Shown here one piece after another: positions 30,055-35,529 of a stretch of DNA of 35,529 nucleotides. A program made the position numbers and the translations under genes. Positions within the stretch are counted from its first letter, which is position 1. Every line of letters starts with the position of its first letter. Below the pieces are notes generated by a model. It was not told the origin of the DNA. It saw nothing but the letters and a program-made list of their open reading frames with translations, and searched no databases. The DNA is from a virus. The stretch lies in IMG/VR virus record IMGVR_UViG_3300009414_002491, positions 1 through 35,529 of that record. One strand, 5' to 3'.

Positions 30055-31208
30055 TGGCTGTGAACGACCGCCCCAAAATTCTTTTCCGGTCTCAGAATCG
30101 CGTGCTTGAATCCACGATTACAGCTGACGGGGCAGATACGGAAACCACGGCGTTGAGCGTCGGGACGACGAGCACCTATAACAGGGCAGCAGGCAGCTTT
30201 GTTGACGATGGGTTCTTGATTGACGATAGCGTAACCGGATCAGGCTTCACCAATAGTGCTAATAATGCGACTTCAACGGTAACGGCGGTCACGGCTACTG
30301 TGCTGACCATAACAGGAAACACTTTAGTTGTTGAGGCAGCAGGTGTCAATGAACGCATTGTGAAGGTGATTACTCCAGATACCCCCTTAACAGAAATGCA
30401 AGATCCTCGGCGACTTGTGTATACTAAGTTTCCTGCAAAGGTTGTCAACATCAACTTCGATCTCGGTCCGCGTTCGCCCTGGAACATCACGGCCGTTGGG
30501 ATTATTTTACAAAAGTCCTCTGTGGCAACAAATATCCGATTCATGAGCAAAGCAGCAACCGCTGATTCATATACGACACAACAGGCCATTACCCTGTGGA
30601 CACCTGAAACGAGTGATGGCGCAGATGGCTATAGCGCAGATGCGCGGCCTGCCGACGAGTACCCTTCGGATGATACACGGGAGTTCCCTAACGATCCTCT
30701 GTATTATTGCCTGCTGGCCAGTGCAAAAAATCATCGGTATTGGCGCATCCGCGTCACAGATACAGGTGGAGATGGCAACGTATACGCCTCGGTTCCTTTT
30801 ATTGGTATTCCATGGGAAGCCCCGACAGACAAGGGCATCAGCAGTTTCTCTCTTGTCCCGATTGATGACTCTACTGTGACAGAAACCCCGACCGGAGTAG
30901 ATACAATTAACCCTGGTCGTCGGCGCAAAGAAATTAACATTTCTTTTCAACAAACTGACTCTTCAGACACCTGGTCTACGGTAATCTACCGCCTAGAGGA
31001 GCATGGAATCACAGATCCTGCGTTCGTTTTTCTCATCCCTCCTGCGAGTGATAGCAACGTCATAACAGCAACGGATGCTGATGGACGTGTTTTGTATCGG
31101 TCGAGTTTATATGGGCGGCTAGCTTCGTTGCCAGATTTCAGCTACGCACCGAACGCCGGGCTGTCCTATGTGGATATCGGCGGGTTTAGTGTTAGGGAGA
31201 CATTTTAA
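30054..31208 (+). CDS. tail/baseplate protein with the shared beta-rich module
   Basis: A 384-residue protein from ATG 30054 (overlapping the previous stop). Residues about 41-105 (STYNRAAGSFVDDGFLIDDSV, SGFTNSANNATSTVTAVTATVLTITGNTLVVEAAG) repeat the pattern of the module in the closure and tube proteins: SF-x2-D, SG, NN, a V-x-T-x(2)-L/I-V/I strand and an L-x2-EA end. The rest is beta-rich with many aromatic and Asp/Gly turns (SPWNITAVGIILQ, YYCLLASAKNHRYWRIRVTDTGGDG). It is probably part of the tail tip or a spike support; no enzymatic motif is visible. Confidence 0.6.
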   Translation: MAVNDRPKILFRSQNRVLESTITADGADTETTALSVGTTSTYNRAAGSFVDDGFLIDDSVTGSGFTNSANNATSTVTAVTATVLTITGNTLVVEAAGVNERIVKVITPDTPLTEMQDPRRLVYTKFPAKVVNINFDLGPRSPWNITAVGIILQKSSVATNIRFMSKAATADSYTTQQAITLWTPETSDGADGYSADARPADEYPSDDTREFPNDPLYYCLLASAKNHRYWRIRVTDTGGDGNVYASVPFIGIPWEAPTDKGISSFSLVPIDDSTVTETPTGVDTINPGRRRKEINISFQQTDSSDTWSTVIYRLEEHGITDPAFVFLIPPASDSNVITATDADGRVLYRSSLYGRLASLPDFSYAPNAGLSYVDIGGFSVRETF

Positions 31209-31609
31209 TGCAGCAAGAAAAGAAGATGCCCTATATACCCACTGAGTTGACTTACCAAGAGCAGAAGGCTTTTGAGTCGCAGGTGAAATTAGATCAGGAT
31301 AAAGAGTTGAAAGATAGAAATAGACAAGCAAGGCATGCCGAACTCCCTGGCCCTGTATCAAAATCTGATGGATGGCCCACGGTACCGGATGCTGCTGCCT
31401 TGGCTCGACTCCAGCTACTATGGGTGTCCTATGAGCGCGATCAGGCGCGCTTAGTTGCCGCACAGCAACAACATCAACAGGCTCACCAGGTTCGCCAGAG
31501 CAGTGAACAAGCGTGGAATGAAGCATTTAAGACGTGCCAGGTAGAGTTTCATGCTGAAGGCCATGGCATCGACTTTGTGTCTGGCACCTGGATAAAGCCG
31601 AAGGAGTAA
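31208..31609 (+). CDS. hypothetical protein in tail-tip operon (133 aa)
   Basis: Starts at an overlap with the preceding stop (TAATG). Residues about 65-105 are helical and Gln/Ala/His-rich (ARLVAAQQQHQQAHQVRQSSEQAW), likely a coiled coil, and the end is HGIDFVSGTWIKPKE. It may be a fibre-attachment or assembly protein by position. It was not recognised. Confidence 0.55.
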   Translation: MQQEKKMPYIPTELTYQEQKAFESQVKLDQDKELKDRNRQARHAELPGPVSKSDGWPTVPDAAALARLQLLWVSYERDQARLVAAQQQHQQAHQVRQSSEQAWNEAFKTCQVEFHAEGHGIDFVSGTWIKPKE

Positions 31610-31615
31610 CATGCT

Positions 31616-32866
31616 ATGCCGGACCTACTCACGCAAACCAACACCAGTTTAAAGTATGTCACCGCTGGCTATCTGACTCCGAATGCAGACGCCTATAGTC
31701 CGAACACGACAACAATAGAGGCTTGGTTTGCTGCGGGGCCTGCGCTCAAGGAAGCGAACGGTGGAACGGGGGTCACCTCCCTCGCCTCAATTGCACCCAC
31801 AGCGGCATTTGGTGTAACGCCAGCAAGCGCGAGCAACGCGACGTTTACTCTTGCAGGCGGTGGCGTGTTTATCGTGACTGGTGGGGCAATGCGGCCTGCT
31901 CAGTCGGTTGAGGCTGCTACGGGCACGAGTGGCGGATATAGCTTTGCTGGGGATACAAACACACTTTTTTATCGATCAGGCGCTGATGCTGTGGCTATAA
32001 GGACGGGAGGCGTTGATGCTCTTCTTGTCAATGCTACGCAAGAAGTTACCGTTCAAAGCGCACAGGCAACAACGCTTTTAGAAGTTGATAACACTGCTAC
32101 CGATGGCGACCCAATCCTTGCTTTTTCGTTGTCAGGGACTCAGACGTTTACCATGGGTGTTGATGACGGAGACAGTGATAAATTCAAAATTGGTACGTCT
32201 GCAATCGGAACAAATACGCGCGTGACAGTTGATTCATCTGGTAATGTCGGCATCGGCACTACTGCTCCAGACGCACCCCTAGATGTACAGGGTGAAGTGA
32301 TGATTTCGCAGACTGGAGCAGTGGCAGGCAACACACCCAAGTTGCAATTTGCAACAAGCGGCGGCACAGCAGATCGGGCATGGATTCAAGGAGATGTTAC
32401 GGTCGTTGGTGATTTACAACTGCAAACGGAAGGTGGCCAATCACTTATTTTGCAACCCACAGGTGGCTCTGTAGGAGTAGGCACAACCAGTCCAGCGCAT
32501 ACCATTGATGTTGTGGGAACAGCGGGTCTTTCGACAGGAACGGCCTGGACAAATACCTCGGATGGCCGCCTAAAAATCGAATTAGGCCCTATTGATAATG
32601 CTCTTTTTATATTACGCAAGCTTCGCCCTATCCGCTATAAACGAAATGCACTATGGGCTGAAACATATGATGCCACACTAATAGAAGAACAACGCGAACG
32701 TATGGGATTCATTGCACAAGACCTTGAGAAAACAGCTCCTTTCTTTATCCGTGAAGAAGATCAGCATGGTTATATGACCTGGAATCCCGATGATTTTTAT
32801 GGCTTAGCAGTTGCCATGATGCAAGGATTGGATAATCGACTGACAGCGCTAGAAACATCTAAATAA
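31616..32866 (+). CDS. tail fibre with S74 intramolecular chaperone domain
   Basis: A 416-residue fibre. Residues 1-300 are Thr/Ser/Gly-rich beta repeats (VTVDSSGNVGIGTTAPDAPLDV, PTGGSVGVGTTSPAHTIDVVG), typical of trimeric fibre shafts. From about residue 311 it has the S74/endosialidase-type chaperone: TNTSDGRLKIELGPI (Ser315, Lys320), LRKLRPIRYKRN, ERMGFIAQDLEKTAPFF and a C-terminal coiled coil (MMQGLDNRLTALETSK). The family folds the trimer and then cuts itself off in front of the SD-x-RLK serine. Host recognition by this protein is likely but the receptor is not evident. Confidence 0.88.
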   Translation: MPDLLTQTNTSLKYVTAGYLTPNADAYSPNTTTIEAWFAAGPALKEANGGTGVTSLASIAPTAAFGVTPASASNATFTLAGGGVFIVTGGAMRPAQSVEAATGTSGGYSFAGDTNTLFYRSGADAVAIRTGGVDALLVNATQEVTVQSAQATTLLEVDNTATDGDPILAFSLSGTQTFTMGVDDGDSDKFKIGTSAIGTNTRVTVDSSGNVGIGTTAPDAPLDVQGEVMISQTGAVAGNTPKLQFATSGGTADRAWIQGDVTVVGDLQLQTEGGQSLILQPTGGSVGVGTTSPAHTIDVVGTAGLSTGTAWTNTSDGRLKIELGPIDNALFILRKLRPIRYKRNALWAETYDATLIEEQRERMGFIAQDLEKTAPFFIREEDQHGYMTWNPDDFYGLAVAMMQGLDNRLTALETSK

Positions 32867-32911
32867 AGAAGACTCTGAGATGGCCACCACACCAAATTAG
32901 AGGAGAAATAA

Positions 32912-33415
32912 ATGCCAGTTATTACGTATGACCGGGAAACCATCGTGGTCCAGAATCCGACCACAAACCTCACTTTTCGTTTCACCTGGTCGGCGGATAC
33001 CAGCGTGACACCCTCTGTCTATATGGCATCTGGAAAAATCGGGCCGATGAGCTTTTCCAAGACGTATATCAACCTCGACATTCTACAGACCGAATTGCAA
33101 GAATCGCTCGACTCTGTCCTCCCCTTTGCTGCTGAGATGCAGAAGATTGCCCAGCTCAAAAACCCGGACCGGCTGAAGACGGACACCTTTCCTTTTTACG
33201 TGAACGACGGCAGCGGCCAGCTTCCTTGCTCTTTCATCTTCAACTGGGACGGTGATGCAAGTCCGCCATCAGCGGACCTTACCTTGAACCTGAATGGGGT
33301 AAATCGAAAGATTCAGCGTGACACTCCGGAGGAGGTTCAAGAACTCCTTGCGATGTTCGGTCTTTTGAAAAAGGGATTGCTCGGCAGCCTGGATAATGAA
33401 AGGGAGAATATTTAA
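32912..33415 (+). CDS. hypothetical protein downstream of fibre gene (167 aa)
   Basis: Preceded by AGAGGAG at 8 nt from ATG 32912. Strand-rich N-terminus (ITYDRETIVVQNPTTNLTFRFTW), a helical middle (LQTELQESLDSVLPFAAEMQKI) and LTLNLNGVNRKI. It was not recognised. It may be a fibre chaperone or tail accessory by position. Confidence 0.6.
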   Translation: MPVITYDRETIVVQNPTTNLTFRFTWSADTSVTPSVYMASGKIGPMSFSKTYINLDILQTELQESLDSVLPFAAEMQKIAQLKNPDRLKTDTFPFYVNDGSGQLPCSFIFNWDGDASPPSADLTLNLNGVNRKIQRDTPEEVQELLAMFGLLKKGLLGSLDNERENI

Positions 33416-33469
33416 TACGATGAGGATATACCGCCTGGTTGATAAGAAAACGGAAACAGAGACGTAGTT

Positions 33470-33949
33470 ATGGCAGATCAATTTCCTGACCTCTTTAAAG
33501 GGTGGATGCGAGATACAAAGGATAGTCTCACACAGCTACAAAGGGATGTACAGGAAATTGGTGCTAAGCAACGGGTTATCGACTCAAAAATCACGGAGAT
33601 TAGCACCATTGTTTTGGGAAACGGGGACGCCCAAAAATCACATTTCGTACGTCTTCCCACCACGGAAAAAAGCCTTGTAGATATTCACACTCATGTAGAA
33701 AAACTCTCCTCATCAATCTTGTATCTGCGAGAGCAACTCGCGAGTTTACCGGAAGTTGATACCGCTGTTATTGCTGACCATGAGAGCCGATTGCGTACGA
33801 TCGAAAAGATGAGCTGGAAAGCAATGGGGCTTGTGATAGGCGTGTCCTTTTTAATGTCTTTGTTGATGCCTTCTCTCAGTAAAATTATAGTGGGACCTGG
33901 AGATGCCCCGCATAAGTCCCAGCAGCCTCATCTAAATCCAGATAAATAG
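33470..33949 (+). CDS. coiled-coil protein with C-terminal membrane segment, possibly XhlA/holin-associated
   Basis: A 159-residue protein. Residues 1-115 are helical and charged with hydrophobic heptads (SLTQLQRDVQEIG, VDIHTHVEKLSSSILYLREQLASL). Then KMSWKAMGLVIGVSFLMSLLMPSL (about 113-136) forms one membrane span, followed by a short Pro/Gly/His-rich tail. Coiled coil plus one terminal span is the layout of XhlA-type lysis-associated proteins, and the late position fits, but no endolysin is seen beside it. It runs convergently into the minus-strand genes with 9 nt between them. Confidence 0.55.
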   Translation: MADQFPDLFKGWMRDTKDSLTQLQRDVQEIGAKQRVIDSKITEISTIVLGNGDAQKSHFVRLPTTEKSLVDIHTHVEKLSSSILYLREQLASLPEVDTAVIADHESRLRTIEKMSWKAMGLVIGVSFLMSLLMPSLSKIIVGPGDAPHKSQQPHLNPDK

Positions 33950-33958
33950 CACGCATGT

Positions 33959-34252
33959 TCAGTGTGACTTTTTATCAGCTGGCGATGCCTCGTCCATTAG
34001 TGCATACAGTCTTCGCACCATTTCTGGTAGCCGCTCCAAGGATTCAGAGTAGAGTGTCACACGCTCAGGATGTAGGGCGGAGCAGAGTTTGTACTGCTCA
34101 AACGATGTTCTTTCGATCAGAATCAGATTCTTATTCCGGGCCTGCGCGGCTGCCTTTGTGGGCGGCGCAGATAGAAGAATGCGTACAGCCGTTCCGCAGA
34201 TATTGTCCCGATCGGCTTGTTGCTTCTCCTCTGTCATGTCTCGTTTTTCCAT
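33959..34252 (-). CDS. hypothetical small protein (97 aa), minus strand
   Basis: Starts MEKRDMTEEKQQADRDNI, 1 nt after the stop of the upstream minus-strand gene, so the two form an operon. An alternative start is at the second Met (34237). The middle (NKNLILIERTSFEQYKLCSALHPERVTLY) is an alpha/beta mix and the end is helical. It was not recognised. The reversed strand relative to the tail genes suggests a separate control unit. Confidence 0.5.
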   Translation of the reverse strand: MEKRDMTEEKQQADRDNICGTAVRILLSAPPTKAAAQARNKNLILIERTSFEQYKLCSALHPERVTLYSESLERLPEMVRRLYALMDEASPADKKSH

Positions 34253-34253
34253 T

Positions 34254-34553
34254 TTAGTCTCGTTTCTTTGCTAATTTTAAGTCGGGCTGTTGGGGTGGGT
34301 AGCACCGGGCATGCTCTAGCTCATACGCATACTCTAGTCCTTGCCGCGCCATGTGCAAATAACGGCACATGTCTACCTCGTAGCTAGGGAAGGCCGCTAC
34401 GAGGTCCTCCCACACATTAGGTGAACCTTTCCTCTCGGCCACCCATCTTGCTGAACGAGCCTCTTCAGGCAAGAGAGCAAGCATTTCACTCTGTATGTCT
34501 TTCACGTCGCCTAGTGCTTGGGCAATCTCCAGTAAACGATCGGCAGTTGGCAT
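34254..34553 (-). CDS. hypothetical helical protein (99 aa), minus strand
   Basis: ATG 34553 follows GGGGAAAG at 4 nt and gives MPTADRLLEIAQALGDVKDIQSEMLALLPEE, then WEDLVAAFPSYEVDMCRYLHMARQGLEYAYELEHARCYPP. The frame continues upstream into the 36-bp array, where it reads basic repeat residues; the internal start is preferred because of its ribosome binding site. It was not recognised. It is directly downstream, in its own reading direction, of the array. Confidence 0.55.
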   Translation of the reverse strand: MPTADRLLEIAQALGDVKDIQSEMLALLPEEARSARWVAERKGSPNVWEDLVAAFPSYEVDMCRYLHMARQGLEYAYELEHARCYPPQQPDLKLAKKRD

Positions 34554-34565
34554 AATACTTTCCCC

Positions 34566-35158
34566 GGGTTTCTTGAAGTGGCTGACACGCTTGAGGGTCC
34601 TGGTTTTCTTCCCTAACCTGGCACGCTTGGCAGATATGGTTTTCTTGCATCCTGTGACACGCTCTCTTTCCCTGGTTTTCTTGCATCCTGTGACACGCTC
34701 CCGATCCATGGTTTTCTTGTGTCCAATGACACGCTTAAACCTTGTGGTTTTCTTCCTCAGTGTGACACGCTTGACACGCTTGGGTTTCTTTCCTCTTGTG
34801 ACTCGTTAGCACGTCGTGGGTTTCTTATGTGGGGAGGCGCGTTTCGCCTTTTTGGATTTCTCGGTAGTCTTGGCACGCTCCTGGCCCCTGGCTGTCTCGG
34901 GTGAGTTGGCACGTTTGCAGGTATTGGGTTTCTCCTCCTGTGTGACACGCTAGTCCTTTGTGGTTTTCTTGCCAGGGGTGACACGTTTTCGCAATATGGG
35001 TTTCTTGAGGGGGATGACACGCTTGGCAATTGTGGGTTTCTCGCCTTCAATGACACGCTCCATCAATATGGGTTTCTTCTTCGTCGCGACACGCTAGCGC
35101 GTCGTGGGTTTCTTGTTGAGAGAGGCACGCTCACCCTGTTTGGTTTTCTTGCTTTCTC
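34566..35158. repeat. 36-bp-period array with two conserved boxes and two variable spacers
   Basis: Sixteen complete units and a partial seventeenth start at 34566 + 36n with no indel. Each unit is box A (10 bp, consensus GGKTTTCTTG), a 7-nt spacer, box B (9 bp, consensus TGRCACGCT) and a 10-nt spacer. The spacers are almost all unrelated; units 3 and 4 share the same 7-mer. Box A is lost or weak in units 9-10, and box B in unit 17. No single reading frame stays open through the array on either strand. The units are too short and split to be CRISPR repeats and spacers. It lies between two minus-strand genes. Confidence 0.95.
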
Positions 35159-35163
35159 TGGCA

Positions 35164-35514
35164 TCATGCCGCGTGTAAGGGCATGCTTAGCTTAGCGACA
35201 TAATAGGGTTGAGAGACGGGGAGTCCTTCGAGAGTCCGCCAAGCGACCCATAGGTCAAGGAGAAATATCTTGATCGCATACCGTGTGGCCATATTATGTC
35301 TATGGCCAGGGGTGACGTCTTTATACGTGGCGTGCTGTTCCATCCTGTGTTTGTAGTCATAGTATAGGTTTGCATACTTGTTCTGGGGAATCTTTCGTGC
35401 CTCTTCTAACATAGATTCAAGGTGTAGAGCCCAGGCCCCCGGTTCTTGTTTTTGTTCGTGCTCGACGGCAGATAGGATTTTTCGGGCGGTGGCTTTTGAA
35501 GTAGTCTTCCCCAT
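35164..35514 (-). CDS. hypothetical basic protein (116 aa), minus strand
   Basis: Starts MGKTTSKATARKILSAVEHE. It is helical, with aromatic-rich YANLYYDYKHRMEQHATYKD, a His-rich PGHRHNMATRYAIKIFLLDLWVAWRTLEGLP and SQPYYVAKLS. The HRHNMxxRYxxKIFLxDLWVAWRxLEGLPVSxPY segment looks conserved in type, but no family was recalled with confidence. The stop lies immediately beside the last unit of the 36-bp array. The upstream region is outside the window. Confidence 0.5.
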   Translation of the reverse strand: MGKTTSKATARKILSAVEHEQKQEPGAWALHLESMLEEARKIPQNKYANLYYDYKHRMEQHATYKDVTPGHRHNMATRYAIKIFLLDLWVAWRTLEGLPVSQPYYVAKLSMPLHAA

Positions 35515-35529
35515 AGTAGGCTCAAATGC

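Noticed and set aside
33420-33467. Fifteen-residue ORF between the 32912 and 33470 genes
   Set aside because: Too short and without distinctive features; it may be a leader peptide but nothing in the sequence shows this.
34757-35056. Minus-strand ORF with 12-residue repeat (RNPxxxxVS) in the 36-bp array
   Set aside because: It covers only half the array, begins after an in-frame stop inside a spacer, uses a GTG start with no ribosome binding site, and is mirrored by equally long plus-strand frames. The period of 36 keeps any frame by arithmetic.
34566-35158. CRISPR array
   Set aside because: The repeated boxes are only 9-10 bp and spacers are 7 and 10 nt. There is no repeat of 20 bp or more, no uniform spacer size typical of CRISPR and no cas genes.
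1-35529. tRNA genes, insertion sequences, integrase or attachment sites
   Set aside because: No cloverleaf, transposase or recombinase gene, or paired attachment repeat could be identified by eye, so the choice between a free phage and a prophage stays open.

Overview
The window is part of the late (virion-assembly) region of a long-tailed siphovirus, or a prophage of one. All structural genes are on the plus strand in the canonical order: MuF/gp7-like head protein, scaffold, major capsid protein, head-tail adaptor, head closure, gp10-like neck protein, tail terminator, major tail tube protein, frameshifted tail assembly chaperone, a 2672-residue tape measure, tail-tip proteins, an S74-type self-cleaving fibre and a membrane-anchored protein. 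Terminase, portal and endolysin are not in the window. A Gram-negative host is inferred from a kdsA-like gene (Kdo-8-phosphate synthase) at the left edge and from GT-B genes resembling capsule/Kdo transferases. Genes are densely packed, often with ATGA/TAATG-type overlaps.

Layout. 1-2889: a 5'-truncated kdsA, then three small non-structural genes (zinc ribbon, possible winged helix, unrecognised) embedded in five arrays of the pentamer NNGAC, ending in a terminator-like hairpin. 2890-6340: head genes, with a second zinc-ribbon paralogue on the minus strand, a bidirectional terminator and a good sigma70-like promoter in front of the scaffold gene. 6341-6505: structured leader. 6506-16367: about 10 kb of sugar- and small-group-transfer genes placed between the capsid gene and the connector genes: four paralogous GT-B-like proteins, two GT-A-like glycosyltransferases, two class I methyltransferases, two FkbM-type methyltransferases, a 2OG-Fe(II) oxygenase-like protein, a sulfotransferase and several small proteins. 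16452-33949: connector, tail and tail-tip genes. 33959-35514: three minus-strand genes of unknown function, with a non-coding-looking array of exact 36-bp period (34566-35158) between two of them.

How it may work together (inference): the cassette could build, methylate, oxidise and sulfate a glycan. Its place inside the late operon suggests that it acts together with virion proteins (capsid or tail decoration), although modification of the host surface is equally compatible with the sequence. kdsA at the left edge could supply Kdo. Hairpins and leaders around the cassette suggest that its expression is lowered relative to the capsid gene.

The features least explained by known systems are (i) the fixed-period 36-bp array with two conserved boxes and two fixed-length, mostly unrelated spacers, (ii) the NNGAC arrays of near-constant length next to zinc-ribbon genes, (iii) the glycan cassette inside the head-tail operon, and (iv) a beta-rich module shared by three different virion proteins.
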